DNA of 64,000 bases from Taeniopygia guttata (GCF_048771995.1 NC_133063.1:68143514-68207513), one strand, 5' to 3'; numbered from the stretch's first letter, positions 1-12,950 are shown. Numbers and translations are program-made. Notes: generated by a model from the sequence alone, not told the origin.

Positions 1-1440
1 ACCTTGAAATTTCCTCTGCTATTTTGCAATTAAAAGCTTAATAGCCCTGGAAACGGAGTTCATGTGGCGCAATTTACCATCGCCACTTCGTCTGAAAAGC
101 TTTCTGCTGGGATCCCATTATGTGCTTGAATAAACCTTTTCGGCGAGCAGAAATGGGAACCGGGGTTGTCAGGTGTTGGGTTACAATAGACTTTCAGGCA
201 GGGGACGTTTTGCTAACATAAATGCGAATCTGGCCCAATGGCTAGATGTTGTCAAATACTGGGACATGGAAACCATTCCCATCAAGTATGAGAAAAGGAT
301 TACAGTATTATAACAAACGGGTATTTCAGCCTAAACGTCCGATGTGCAGCCAAGCGAGAGAGGGGTCCCCGGTCCTCCGCCAACCTACCGCCGCGCTGGG
401 CACCTCGGCTCGGGATCTGGCAGCCGCCCGGCCGGCTGCGGTGGCGGAGGCGCCCCGCAAGACCCTCTCCAGTTAGTGGGGAAGTAGGGTTTTCCACCAC
501 CATCACCACCCCCTAGGCAGTTGCACCCCATTTCTTCGTTTAGATGGAACGGATTTCCAGGTGTAGATGCGAATCATCTTACTTGTAAGTAATTTTGTGG
601 TAATTGAAAGGGTGGTCCACTTCTTTCTTTTTCTCCCCTCGATGGGGACTCCCGAGTGCACAAGAAGCCCCTCAGGGGAGGCCAGTTGCGAGCTGCAGGA
701 TTCAGTGCATGCACTCCGGCAGCAAAAAAATTATATTCTACTAGCACTGACAGAAAATGCACTGTTCCCCGTATCTGATCCGATTCGCCTCCCTGGCTGG
801 GTGCGATATACAGACGGAGTGCTCATCCCCCTCACACCCCGCGCACAGCCCGGGGGAGAGAGATCACGCTGAATCATTCTTCCTCTAGAAGTAGAAAAGT
901 AACAAGGAAAGAGCCTAGTAATGAAATACCACGCAAATACCTTCTTAGCGTACACTGTGCCTTTTATTCTCTCCGGCGAAATACTTCCCGAGTTTTAAAT
1001 CTGCTTTCGTTACTACATAGCCTCGCTAAAACCTTTATTTCGTGTAGCGGTTATGGTGGAGAGATGCCTGGGAAGAACAGGGGAGGTCTTGAGGCAACGA
1101 GATGGGTTCAGGTCCAAGGAGCAGCCCCTGCCCACCCGCGGACGCTATGCCGCCGGCAGATGGACTCTTGCAGTAAATTTGTTTCCCCACAGCCAAAATG
1201 CATATAACTTTTCCGTTTTTTTCCAGATTTGGATTCAAGGTTCTCGCTGCCACACGGGAAATACCCGTGTTTCAGCGAGAAACCCCTCTGCGCACGGAAA
1301 CGCAGAACGTTACAAGTCCTCCGCATCAGACATTATAATTTAGGTTTCAAGCAACCTGACTTGCCGTGAATTTCACGTTCCTTTCTATAGCCACCGTTTG
1401 CATTTGGGTAGCTGTCTTGCCGTGGGATGCAGGAAAAGCA
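1..1440. other. Non-coding DNA upstream of DMRT3
   Basis: No exon or recognisable repeat is visible. Short open frames here have no family resemblance and overlap each other on both strands. CpG density is patchy at 340-470 and rises steadily from about 1440 into the DMRT3 island. By synteny this is the spacer between DMRT1 and DMRT3, where regulatory elements would be expected, but none can be named from sequence alone. Confidence 0.6.
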
Positions 1441-3900
1441 GCGGATCCCACGGGGCCAGTGCCTACCGCGGCTCTCCAGCTCTGCGGCGCGATCCCGCGG
1501 GGACGCTGCCGCGGCCCGATTCTGCCCGATTGTTGTGGGCAGTTTCTGGTTCCGGATAGCTCCTGCTCCGAGCATCTCTTTGCGGCTGCAAAACTTTGGC
1601 AGAACTGACAAAACTTTGATCTCGACTCCCTGCCACTACCTCGCGACGCAGGGCCACAGGCGGTAGCAGCCGTACACCGTGCCGCCGAACCCAGCGGGCT
1701 TTCGAGGCGGGGCCGACGCAGAGCCGGGAGAAACCTCCCAGACCTAAACCTCATCTCTCAGCCCCAGGTGGCTTCGGGGCGTGAGTCGTGAGGGGGCAGG
1801 GCGTGGGGGGCAACAGCCGGGGTCCCGGTCCGCTCAGGGACGAACCCGTTCGGCACGGCACCAGGCATCGCCGCCGCCCCGACGTCGGGGCAGAGGCCCC
1901 CCCGCCGCCGCTTCCCTCCCTTCCTCCCTCCCTCTCTTCCTCTATCTTTCTCTCCCTCCTTTCCCTGTCGGCGCCGGGGAAGGAGGGTGGCGGTGGGGGC
2001 GGGCGGGGGGCGGGGGCGGTCTGAGGGGCTCTGGGCTGCGCGGGGCGGTGCGGGCAGCGGCAGTGTCTCTCCGGCCGGCGGCAGCGCTCTGCCCGCCGGT
2101 GCCACTGTCAGAGCCTGCGGGCAGAGCCGCCCGCCTCCTCTCCTCCATCGCCCCGGCCTCCGCCCGCCCTCACTGAGGCCTTCTCCACCCCGGAGCCGGC
2201 CGGGCTCCTCCCGCGGGCATGAACGGCTATGGCTCCCCGTACCTCTACATGGGCGGCCCGGTGTCGCAGCCACCGCGGGCTCCGCTGCAGCGGACACCGA
2301 AGTGCGCCCGGTGCCGCAACCACGGCGTGCTGTCCTGGCTGAAGGGCCACAAGCGCTATTGCCGCTTCAAGGACTGCACCTGCGAGAAGTGCATCCTCAT
2401 CATCGAGAGGCAGCGGGTGATGGCCGCGCAGGTGGCGCTCCGCCGGCAGCAGGCCAACGAAAGCCTGGAGAGCCTCCTCCCGGACTCCCTGCGCTCCCTC
2501 CCCGGGCCGCCGGGCAACGCGGAGCCGCCCGCGCCGCCGCCGGGGCCGTCGCCCTGCGCCGCGCCGCCGCGGACGCCCGCCGAGCTGGCCGCCGCCGCCG
2601 CCCTCCGCTGGGCCGCCGAGCCGCCCCCCGCGCTCCTGGGGCCGCTCCCCAAGGCAGGTGAGGCCGGGCCGGGCGCCGCGGTAGCGGGGCAGGAGGGAAA
2701 GGGAGGGCTGGGATCCCGGCTGTCGGTTCTGGGGGATGGGGCCGGAAGGAGTAAGGGCGAAGTCTTTCCCTTTCACCCGACGGGCTCCGTGGGAAGGGAA
2801 CGGAGAGGAATTCCGTCGGGTACACTTTATCGCTCTTAAAAAGCATGGAGCCGCAAAGCGACCGGCCCGCTCCCCAGCCAGAATCGCGGCCACCGAGACA
2901 AGTTGAGGGGACCCGCGAACGTCGCGGCTGCCAACTGGCTCCCCGACGTGCCGCTGCTGGGCCCATCCCTCAGATCGGCCGGGAGCGGGCCGCATCCCGC
3001 GTGGATCACAGCAGCACGTCTTTCTGCTTCTCCCGCTCCCGGAGTCGCTGTCCGGCTTCTCGCACCCTCGGCATCGGGCTGCGAGACCTCGCCCAGGACA
3101 AGTCCTGCACAGAGAGCCTCGGACCGAAAGCGGCGCCAGGAGCAGGAAGGCTTCTGCGAAGCTATAACGACCGGGGAAAGCGGAGTGGTGCAGGGGATGA
3201 GCGGGACAACCCAGTCCTCCTGCGCAGGCCTGTCCCTTCGGGTCGCGGGCGGCTTGTGAGAGGTCGGGGGTGCAATGGGCACCTTGTGAGCGCGACCTGT
3301 CTGTAATACACATTTTTGGAGGCAAAACTAGCACTCCGGAACCGCAGTCGCGTTCCGTCCATTGTCTGAGCGGTAGCTGACAGACTTTCACGATAGGACT
3401 GCTCGGCAGGCAGGCCGCTGCCAGCCCAGCGCGCTCCGCTGACAAGTTGTGACAGAATTTTAGGCGGTGCCCCGGGACAGAGTGGCGAGCCCTGTGCTGC
3501 TGCCGTGCGGGCCCGTGTGCGCTGTGGAGCCGGTCCGGTCACGGAGGCGGCCACCAGGGCCCCAGCACGGGGCTCTGCTCCTCCAGCACCGGCGCGGACA
3601 CACGCTGGGCCCGAGGCGGCGGCACGGATGACACCGACACTCTGGCGAGGATGCCGGTGGTTTGGGACCCGCTTCCTATTTTTCGGCACCTTGGCACCAC
3701 CTGCCTGCCCGCCGGCAGCGCTCTCCCCCACATCTCGGCCCAGTTCCGCCGGCCTCTCCCAGGGCCGGGTAAGGGGGTCTTTCCCCAAATTTCCCACTGG
3801 TCGTAGCCTCCCGCCGGCGCGGGCTCCCTCCGCTCTCCGCACACGCCGCGGCGCCTGGCCGGGGCCTCCTCCCTGCGTGGAGGTAGCGGGGAATAAGGCC
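1440..3900 (+). promoter_or_regulatory. DMRT3: CpG island and promoter region of DMRT3
   Basis: Dense CpG covers the 5' flank, exon 1 and the start of the intron. GC-box-like G-runs lie at 1990-2020, about 200 bases before the start codon. A long polypyrimidine run lies at 1911-1968. No TATA box is obvious, which fits a CpG-island promoter of a developmental regulator. Transcription probably begins somewhere in 1980-2150; the exact site cannot be read. Island borders were judged by eye. Confidence 0.7.
2219..2657 (+). CDS. DMRT3: DMRT3 exon 1 (DM domain transcription factor)
   Basis: Start of doublesex and mab-3 related transcription factor 3, a nuclear DNA-binding protein. In vertebrates it is known for roles in spinal interneuron specification and in the gonad. 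The exon gives residues 1-146 plus one base. The DM domain spans about residues 25-78. It has the intertwined zinc-binding Cys/His set ([21 protein letters not shown]) followed by the recognition helix with [15 protein letters not shown]. The short lead [14 protein letters not shown] and the change of Val-Val-Ser-Cys to Val-Leu-Ser-Trp after RNHG separate it from the DMRT2 copy. After the domain comes a Pro/Ala-rich linker. The exon ends in phase 1 at a GTGAGG donor (GT at 2658-2659) and pairs with the acceptor at 9498-9499. The ATG is the first in frame and opens the conserved N-terminus. Confidence 0.95.
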
Positions 3901-5820
3901 GAGGAGGTTGGGCGAGAAGGGGAAAAGCCCACCTTGCTTCTTCGAGAAAATGAAAGTTCCCATCCGACAGCATGATATAAATCTGTCGGATAGGAACGAT
4001 ATTAACTTGCACGCTTAACTTTCCTTCACCCTGATGTATGAACTTCCCGGTTTAAAAGATTACAGTAATCACGGGAGGAGGGTGTAAATCGAATCTGATA
4101 GCAATAACTTTTGGGGAAGGTCAGGCTCAAGTGAAATGTTACCAAGCAACAGGCATTTTGTTTGCAAAATACAATCAAAGTGTATTGATGAGAAATTCTT
4201 CCTTGCCAGCCGTCAGCACTTTCTGATAATAGCTTTACAGAGTGAAAAAAAAAACCAAACAAACAAACAACAAAACATAACGTAGATCTCCATAAATCAA
4301 GGCCCTCGGCGCTGCGCCTGCCCCCATCCCCACCCGCGGTGAGGCCGGGCTGGGGGGCTCAGGATACCCCGGGACAACCGGGGAGCCTTTCTGATCACAC
4401 AGACCCCACCCGGTGGTGCCCAGTCCCTGATTGTCACAGACGGCTTTTCCCCCCCCATTTTTTATGAACATGAGAATGCATGAGAGCAAAGTGGGAAATG
4501 ATCTCCTTAGAGGTTCCTGCTGTCACCTTCCACCAGAGACTGTTTATTTCACCACACGGCTTGTTTATTTCCAATTATCCTATGTGCTCTGAGCGGCAGG
4601 GTTTTCTCCTTCCTCTCCTTCCATTAGCTGTATTAAAATCGACGTAAAAACAGAGGATAGACCTCCTGTCCGCTCGGTTTCTAAAACACACATATAACCC
4701 CTTCTTCCTCCAGGACATTATTCTCGTAAGAAGTTTTTTCACTGCCGAAGGGATATTTCCCGATATATGATAAAATCAGATCTGTTTGCTTTTATTCCTG
4801 CTACAATCGGCCATTTTGGTGGGACAGTTGCGAAGTTCTGAAAGTACCCTTGTTGCATCTGCCTCTGCTAACCTGGAATGATTCCTTCTCCTGACACGGT
4901 GCTCATGAACTTTCCTTGCCCACAGGAGTGTATGTTACATTTGTCTTAGTAATAGTTATCAAAACTTGTAAACAATATAATGCTATATTTGTCGTCTGAT
5001 ATTTTCAGAGCCAGCTTCTTAATGCAGCACAGCTGTCTCTGTGTTAGTTTGAGAACAGTGATCAATCTCCTACAGAGTATTTTGATCTTCAAATATAGGG
5101 AAGAAAATATCAAGTGAAAGTAATTAAAACCAAAACCTAAACAAAGCCCCAACAACCAAAATCAAGTCAACAAACACCCCATTCTTCCAAACAGACAGCA
5201 AAAGTAAAAAAAATCAAACCCAAAGCAAAAAAAAAAAGCCCCCTCTAAAAACATAGCCTTAGCTTTATGTGCAGTTATGCTAGTTTTGGCATCAGCCTTT
5301 CCTAATAATACAACTAAGGAAATTATGAGATATAAGAAAATCTGTGTCGAGAAAAGAGCTGTCCTAACAATCAAAGAACAAGATGTTTTATTAGGGACTC
5401 AGCAGTGGGAATACTGAAGAAGCAAATTTGGTTCAAAAATATTAGACCAAGTTTTCCAGACAAGTTATTAACTTGAGAACAGCTTTTTCCTCTCATCTAT
5501 TTTACTTTTATTTGGCCCCTTTACAGCATTGGACTTATGATTATTCAAGTATAGATCGTCAAGAAGAATTGGGGTAAATATTGTGCTGAATTCGTATTGT
5601 GTTTTACTGTAAATGCATGTACAGTTCTCCCACTGTTCTGTTTCATGTGTATCTGTATTTGCACTGCATATCTTATCTGGGTTGGTATCTCTCCCCGCAT
5701 GCCTATTATTTAATGAATACTCCCCATCTTTTATATCAGTAGGAAAATAGTTTCCTTAGTTTTCCCAGGAATCACAAACTGGATACTTAAATGCAGGCAA
5801 TTTGAAATGGAAAGTGTTGG

Positions 5821-6075
5821 AGAGGAAAAAAAAACCCAAACACACACACACACACAGACGTGCAACAAAATAACCTCCTCCCCTTAAAAACCAAACCAAA
5901 ATCCAACCCCAGAGCCACACAAAGAAACAACCCCCCAAAAAAACAAACAAAACCACCCCCCAAAAACACCAAAAAAAAAACCCTCACCACAAAAAAAAAA
6001 AAAAAAAAAAAAGGCAAAAAAAAGCAAGCAACCAAACACTGCCACCACCAGAAATTAAAAAAAAAAAAAAACCTC
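5821..6075. repeat. A/C-rich low-complexity tract with (CA)n
   Basis: Runs of A and C dominate, with a CA dinucleotide run at 5839-5856 and long A runs at 5991-6012 and 6057-6071. It gives long Lys/Pro/Asn-rich frames on one strand and Phe/Val-rich frames on the other. These are composition artefacts, not genes. Confidence 0.85.
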
Positions 6076-6449
6076 AGAGCTCACACAGGACAAAATACAA
6101 AATATAACACCCAAACTCCCACAAACGTAAAAAATACCTGAGGACGAGATTTCTTTTTTGAAGCCGAGACTGTAATAATGTAAAACTTACGAATTATGAA
6201 AAGAAAAATAAAGCTTTGCTGAAGAGCAGTAGGTTGTACATTTTAAATATAAAATTATTTCTGTACCGCCAAATACAAACACTTGCAATTAACGCATGCA
6301 TATAATATTCCCACAATTCAGTATACACATAGGGACATTTACAATATATCTTCACAATTTTTTGTTTCTTTGACAATGGCTATTTAGCATCTTCACAAAT
6401 TTTTGTTTACTTGACGATTACTATTTTTGGGCCAATTTTAAACGAACGA

Positions 6450-6700
6450 AAACCCAGTCGCGGTGGTTCCCATGAAGGGCTGGGGATGGTCCCCGGAGCA
6501 CGCCTGATGCTCCCCGAGCCCTCGGGGTAGCGGGAAAGGGGGGAAAGGGGTGTTTTAAAGCGGCTAAAACACAGCCTGACAGAGAGGGAAGCCCCGAGAG
6601 CTGGCCAGGTGAGCTGCAGCTGCCGTGCGACAGGCTCGGTCCCCGGGGTGTGACATCCGCACACCGCCCCAGCCCGGGCATGGAGCTGCCTGATTTGCCG
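6450..6700. other. Isolated GC/CpG-rich patch inside the DMRT3 intron
   Basis: About 250 bases of high GC with repeated CpG stand out in otherwise AT-rich intron. The patch includes a hairpin-capable ccccgag/ctcgggg pair near 6510-6530. It has no credible reading frame. It could be an intronic enhancer or an alternative promoter; this is inference from composition only. Confidence 0.4.
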
Positions 6701-8659
6701 GCAGCCAGAGATGCTCCCAAAAAGACAGAGGAAAAAATACAGCAGCCTCCATGCTCAGTGGTAGCCAGCAGAGGGTAATTCTCTGTGTGTTAATAGCACC
6801 ACTTCGATTTAAAATCAACGAAATCTCGTTTTCTGGGTCTGTCCCTGCGAGTACAGTGACTGCCCGTGCTGTATGAGGAGACTGCCCCTGCGCAAAAGCT
6901 GAGAGCCGGCGTCTGTGCGGTCTCCTGATGATAAAGAGGCAAAATTCAGTGGGACAAGTTTTCAGAATTTGATGAAAATTTTTTAGGCAAGCCTCATAAG
7001 GATATTTTTAAGAGTACAGAAAATGAAGCAAATCTGAAGTATCTTGAAAATAACATTTTGTAAGGATAAGGGAATATATTTGAGATACCTTACATGATTT
7101 GAGGGCTTTTGTTTGTTTGCTGTTTTTTTTTTTGAATAAACACATATTTTCTCCACAGTGGTACTAGCCCTCATTCCATAAAGATACTCTGTAAATGTAA
7201 GCATGAGGTAATTCTGAAATATCTTCTCCTTGCTTTCACTCCATTTGGTAATATTAGTTACCGAAGTGCAATCTATTTATGTGAAAATTAGGGCTATCGT
7301 CTTCCTTAAACAGCCTCTCTTAACTCTTGTCAAGATAGGGACAAAGTAGCTGGAGTCCTTAGATTGCCCACTAAGCCTTGAATGTCCATTCATCAAGATT
7401 TGTAATAAATACATAGTCAAGGGATTAAAAGGGAAAGGTAGCGTGACTCTCGCGTTTTCTCAATAATGGGTGAGCTATGCCAGTATCTTAGCACCTCCTC
7501 AAAAGGATGCACGTGTCAGTTTGCTATCGGCAAGCAATTCCTGCGTTCTGCTTTGGCTGCTAAAGCAAGATTGATACACTTGTATGAGAAAAACAAAAAG
7601 TACATGGCCTTCTCATTAATACAAAACATGCAGCGTTATTGCTTCCATGTTTGCACTCGATAGGCAGCACAACCCGTGTAAAAACCATTTCCCAAAATGA
7701 GTTATCCTGCTGAAAGTAGTGAGGTCTTCGTAAGAGCATCTGTATTCCTCAGCTGCACACTTATCTTCCACAGCCCAAATTAGCAGCTTCCCAAATCCAT
7801 GGGAAGGATGGTCCATCGTTTCTGCCAGGTACAGCAATCCTCATGAGGAGAACCTTCCTTTGCCATGCTTCCGCTGTCAGGCTGTGCTCTGCCAGGATCT
7901 CTTCTTTATTTATAACTCCCACTGTCCTGAGCATAGTGGCTGCTCACTCAGCTCAGGCTTGCTCAGACCCCGACTTCTTTCTCTCTAGTGGATACATTCC
8001 ATCAATAGCCTTTTTTTCATGCTGATCTGTTAAGTGTTAAAGTTAGCCCACTGATGAGAAGATGCCCTGCCTGTTCCTGCAGTGAGAGGAAGGTGGGAGA
8101 TGGTGAGCAGTGAGGCTCAGGTGCTTCACACCTCTAACTGGTTTAGTCTCAGTTGGGCAGGTGGAATCATCAGCACATTTTAGGAACCTTTGCTTTCTTC
8201 TTACAGTTACTTTGCTTAGTTGGGATGTTCATCAGGGGCTTGGAAAATGAAGCAAACAGTTGTATTGGTTTTTGCAGATAGTCCTTCCCTTTTGTGCCTT
8301 CAAAAGCACTGCCCTGTGTGGTTAAAGTAGACTGTCAGCTGCAGCTTGGACAGCAATCCTCTCCCGGTGCATTGATGCTTCCCAAGAATGTAAGCATTGT
8401 GCTCAATGAGGAAAGCCAGCAGAACTGTTTTCTTGGGAAATAACAATCAAAAATCTCAAGCAAGTATATTGATCCTCTTTTGCATAAGCAAGCATCTTTT
8501 CTTTTTTCTTACCAACAAGCAGTCTTATTTCAAAGGGTTCCATACTCTGGTCAGGCATTACCAAAGAGTTTTGAGTGTCCATCTGGAGGCATCATGGCCA
8601 ATGGGTCTGTTTTCAGCTCCATACTCAGCTCTCATCCTTCTTAGTTTGGTACACAGAAA

Positions 8660-8850
8660 GCAAGATACCTGGAACAATTTCTAAGAGAGGTTATGGGGTC
8701 TTCATCCTTGGAATTATTTAAAACTCAGCTAAGCAGGGACATGAGCAAGTTGCTCTTTGTTTAAGGCTGCTCACACTTTGAAGAGGATTTTGGACCAAAT
8801 GCCTTCCAGATATCTTTTATAATCCAGAATTTTCTAGAACACATGCTTGG
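8660..8850 (+). mobile_element. Decayed CR1 LINE 3' fragment
   Basis: The stretch reads like the 3' part of CR1, the main LINE of birds: a 'gaggttatggggtcttcatcc' style segment, 'atttaaaactcagct', 'gggacatgagcaa', then a 'ggaccaaatgccttccaga' style tail. It is heavily substituted and 5'-truncated as CR1 copies usually are. Borders are approximate. Confidence 0.5.
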
Positions 8851-9346
8851 ATGGGACAAGGCATCAGACATACTTAAGGGTTTAGAGGCAAAGCTGCAAT
8901 TCTTGCTGTGGGAGGAACTGATTTCTATGGGAGGAACCAGTTTCTTCAGAATTGGAATCCATTTATTCATTTGAAGACTTTTAAAACCTTCAATCCGTAG
9001 TCATAATGGAGTGGTTCCACCAATGCTGTTGGAGCTGCAGAGGAATTTTCATCTCCTAAATGCCCTCTTCAGCTCACAGACAATGAGATGGTGCTAGTGA
9101 GGAATTATTATGTGAAAGTGCTGAAGTTCCTTCGAGAAATCTTGCAGCTGGGTGATGTGTTGCTGCCTTGTGACCAGTGAGAAAGGATAGATACAAAACT
9201 TTTGATGCAGCAGAAAAATGATCACAGCTTCTTTGCTTGCACATGAGAGAATGAGTGAGAGTATGTCTAGATCAGGCCACATTATCCTTTTGCAGTTTTA
9301 TTCTCATGGCATGTTGCAAAGATACCTTAATTTTTTCAGGATCTCT

Positions 9347-9386
9347 GAGAAAAAGAGAAAAAGAGAAAAAGAGAAAAAGAGAAAAA
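9347..9386 (+). repeat. Purine microsatellite, five copies of an 8-mer (gagaaaaa)
   Basis: Five tandem copies of gagaaaaa lie about 115 bases before the DMRT3 exon 2 acceptor. The tract is purine-only on the plus strand. Confidence 0.9.
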
Positions 9387-9499
9387 CTTTTCCCCTCTTG
9401 GAGTCCTTCTCTGTTCACTTTAATAAAACAGCATCCTCAAGCCTCTGTAAAAGCTTTTGAGCTCAGTTTTCTGTTAATTTCTCTGACTTCTCTTTGCAG

Positions 9500-10464
9500 A
9501 CGTGAATGAGGAGCGGTTGGGTGATGCAAGTGGAGCAGACAGTGCTGAGACCTACAGTGACAAAGACACAGACCAAAGGAGTTCCCCAGACATGACTAAA
9601 ACCAAAAGTTGTTTCAACCCTGAAAGCCCTGAAATTGTTTCAGTGGATGAGGTTGGTTTTGCAGTTCAGAAAAATGGTGGGGGCACAGAGAACCGTCCAG
9701 ACAGCCCCAAGTACCACCCAGAGCAGAACCACCTCCTGATAGAAGGTCCTTCTGGGACAGTTTCTTTACCATTCAGTTTGAAAGCAAACAGACCCCCACT
9801 TGAAGTCTTGAAAAAGATTTTCCCAAACCAAAAGCCAGCTGTGCTAGAGTTGATCCTGAAGGGGTGTGGCGGTGACCTGGTGAGTGCTGTAGAGGTTCTT
9901 CTGTCTAGTCGGTCTTCAGTGGCCAGCGGAGAGAGAAGTTCTGCAGAATCGGATGGTCTTGTTTTACCTTCCAATGGGCATATTTTTGAACACACACTGA
10001 GTTCCTATCCTATTTCATCTTCCAAGTGGTCGGTGGGCTCAGCATTTAGGGTTCCTGACACTCTGAGGTTCTCTGCTGACTCCAGTAATGTCGTACCAAA
10101 TCCTCTAGCTGTACCTTTGCAGCACCCTTTCCCTCAGCCACCACGCTACCCGCTGATGCTGAGGAACACTTTGGCAAGAAACCAGTCCAGCCCATTCCTG
10201 CCCAACGATGTCACCCTGTGGAACACCATGACATTGCAGCAGCAATACCAGCTACGGTCCCAGTATGTCAGTCCTTTCTCCAGCAGCTCAGCCACTGTTT
10301 TCCGAAGCTCACCTGTCCTTCCTTCCCGCTCATCAGAAGATCCTAGGATTTCAATTCCTGATGATGGATGTCCAATTGTGTCTAAGCAACCAATTTACAC
10401 AGAAGATGAATATGAGGACAGGTCTGATTCTTCAGACTCAAGAATACTCAACACATCTTCTTAG
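9500..10464 (+). CDS. DMRT3: DMRT3 exon 2 (DMA domain and C-terminus)
   Basis: Terminal coding exon of DMRT3, starting after TTTGCAG (AG at 9498-9499). Its first two bases complete an Asp codon begun in exon 1. With exon 1 the product is 467 residues, close to the usual vertebrate length of about 470. The DMA domain, a ubiquitin-associated-like helical module shared by DMRT3, DMRT4 and DMRT5, covers about residues 244-283 ([14 protein letters not shown] through [14 protein letters not shown]). The rest is Ser/Pro-rich and ends in an acidic, Ser-rich tail with [11 protein letters not shown] and a TAG stop. DMRT2 lacks a DMA domain, so this module confirms the DMRT3 call. The frame is intact. 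Confidence 0.95.
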
Positions 10465-12950
10465 ACTGGCATTTGACATGGGACAGCTAAGCGATACTCA
10501 CAGTGCAGCTGAACTCCTGGCCTCTAAGAGGAGGGGCATGTACTCTACAAAACTCTCGCAATTGTATTAAAAAGTTGCTTGGTATTGTACTATAGCAATA
10601 AAGACATAACTTATTTAATTTCTTGCACTTCACTGGATAATGCCAAATAGCAATACTCTGGCTTTAGTGCTGAGTGTGTGTTGCAAAGGAAGACTTTATG
10701 GCTACCAGTTATGGGACTCTAGAAGACTCATAATGGAAACAGAAGCCCAAGGTCTACTTTGTTCCTTAACTCAGAAAAATGGGGATGTTAAACTAGAATA
10801 CTTGAATGCTGTTTTATAATTGAGAACTCCTCAGGACATAAGAAATCAAGCAAACATAGTTCAATTGCAAATGGACTAAAACAAGGACCTTATGATCTTA
10901 TGCCAGTGATCATCCTTGCAGTGAAAGAAAAGGCAGAAGAAAGAAATACACACATGCAACTAACATGAGCTGCTTCTGTGCTGGTTGAGCTTGGACACTT
11001 TTCAGAGAAATATTATTAAGAGTTATTCTTTTCCCATGGCTAGGTCGAAATGTGTAATGTCAGTGTAAAACCAATTACAGCTGTGAATTGCATGAAGTGT
11101 ATTGTGAAATGAACACCAGATTAAGCATTGTCAGGTTAATGTAGCATGCTAAGGACTCTAGAAAAATAAACTAAGATGATGATCTTGGTTTATGTCATTT
11201 ATACTGGGCAAATAACATTCTGAAGACAGAGAGCTGATTAGTTCTCAGCCGGGGTTAAAATGTCCAGCTCCAGCAGCTGCAGTCAGGGGAAACCACTTTT
11301 TCCAAGTCTGGGTTTTGCTTCCCTGACTTGTAACTTGCAACTGAGATTAGACAAAAGCTGTCATCAGGGAAGCTGATGTCTCTTGTGTTGGTACTGCAGA
11401 TATTTCCAAGCTCAGCTGAGTAAAGCAGAGCTTGCTCCAATCACAGAAAGCAAAAAACAAAAGGCTCTCCCAATGCTTCAGAAGCATAGTTTTTCCTATT
11501 CTGTAGAAGTAGAAAAAAAAAGGAAATAGGATGTAATTGTGGGCATTTCTTTAAAATAATTTTTAGGCAAATGGCAACTCCCCTTTTCCCCTAGAAAAGT
11601 AATGCTTTGAACAGTTTATTGCATGATTGCATGCATTGATTACACTGCATATCTTATGTGTGTCTGAGTAACATTAGGAACTGCTTCTGATGAGGAATGC
11701 CTCTAAGCTTAATGTCCACTTAGAAGTTTGTTAAGCTCTTAGTGTCATTTTTTCAATTGTTCACAAGTGACTATGTATGCTTGAGAATTGACTTTTACAA
11801 AACACACCTCTGAATGCAGATGAGATGACTCTTCGGTCTTTCAAGTCTGGGCATTAGTCCCACACATCAAAAAAAAAAAAAGGTGAGGCCACCCTGAAGT
11901 TGGACTCTGAAGCAGATGGGCTTTAAAACTGTTATATAAGTGTATCAGGCATGTTATCTGGTGTCATTGTTGATACGAATGCCTGTGTTCACATTTGGCA
12001 TTTCATGTTCTGTAAGTGTTGTGCACATGATGAATCTTTCATTTTATAAAGGTACTGAATACGCACAAAAAGGAGAATAAAATAATGACTTTATTTTCCT
12101 TCGGGGATAAATTGACTGAAAGATACTTTATCTTGCATAAATTTCCAGCCTGTTCAGAAAAACATTTTATTGGTTATGCTACAAAGACATTAAAGCAGAG
12201 GAAGGGAGGAAAATAAAAATCCCTTATGGAAATGTAAATGTGCAAGCATCTGGAGTTTTCCTAAATGCAGGATTTCAGTTGTGTACTGACGGATTTGCCT
12301 GCATTCACATGGCATTTGTAAACAAATTCATCTTACAGCCACCCCAGAGAGAAAAGTAATATGTAAAATAGATCTTGCAGGCAGAAAGGCAGGTGGCAGT
12401 GAAACGCTGTGCTCTGACATGTTTCCAAGAAATTGTCAAAGGCTAGGTAAGAGAGGCTAGGCCCTGGAGCTCCAGTTTTGAGCAGATTTCCTTCCTGCGG
12501 AAATCTTAGGCATCTCGTAGTTTAAATCTAGTAGGCATCTAGTAGTTTAAATGAAATCTCAGTGGAGGCTTTTAAATTTATTTTACTTGTTGTTTGTGTG
12601 CTTGTTTTGCTACAGATGTTGAATCATCTTTAGCAGAAAGACAAAACTGTGATATCTGCAAAAGCTCATACCCTCTATGGTCTGTGGGTTTTCAAAAAAC
12701 TGAATCTTGGCATCTTGGCACTGGGACATATCTTTCAAAGAAAGATGACCCTTGGCTAACATGGAATGAACTTCTGTCACACTTGTAGTGAAAAATGCGA
12801 ATTTGGTGGTATGATTTTTAAAATTCTATCTCTTTTGACAAGCCATTTTCTGAAAAAAGAAACAAGTTAAAATAATCCTTGTCTCTCATGTTATAAAATA
12901 ACTCTTGACTCCATTGACAAATACATTTTCTTAAATAAAGTGATTATATC
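10465..12950 (+). other. DMRT3: DMRT3 3' UTR and downstream flank
   Basis: No further coding frame is seen. Several AATAAA motifs occur: 10597 first, and others near 11166, 12076 and 12213. The UTR could therefore end early or extend by up to 1.7 kb. Sequence here is AT-rich and unique in appearance. Confidence 0.6.
10597..10602 (+). terminator. DMRT3: Poly(A) signal AATAAA, first after the DMRT3 stop
   Basis: A canonical AATAAA lies 133 bases past the stop codon. It would give a short 3' UTR. Later AATAAA copies are alternatives. Confidence 0.55.

Larger units (their letters stand above)
2658..9499 (+). other. DMRT3: DMRT3 intron 1 (6842 bp)
   Basis: The intron runs from GTGAGG to TTTGCAG and joins a phase-1 split Asp codon. 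Its 5' 1.2 kb is still CpG island. Inside it are an A/C-rich low-complexity tract (5821-6075), an isolated GC-rich patch (6450-6700), a decayed CR1 tail (8660-8850) and a short purine repeat (9347-9386). A perfect 9-base inverted repeat sits at 3962-3970 and 3983-3991. No other exon-like frame was recognised. Confidence 0.85.

Noticed and set aside
2108-3445. 445-codon minus-strand open frame over the DMRT3 island
   Set aside because: It is a shadow of GC-rich DNA opposite DMRT3 exon 1; Arg/Gly/Pro-rich, no domain, no splice context.
5787-6141. Lys/Pro-rich and Phe-rich frames in the DMRT3 intron
   Set aside because: They arise from the A/C-rich low-complexity tract.
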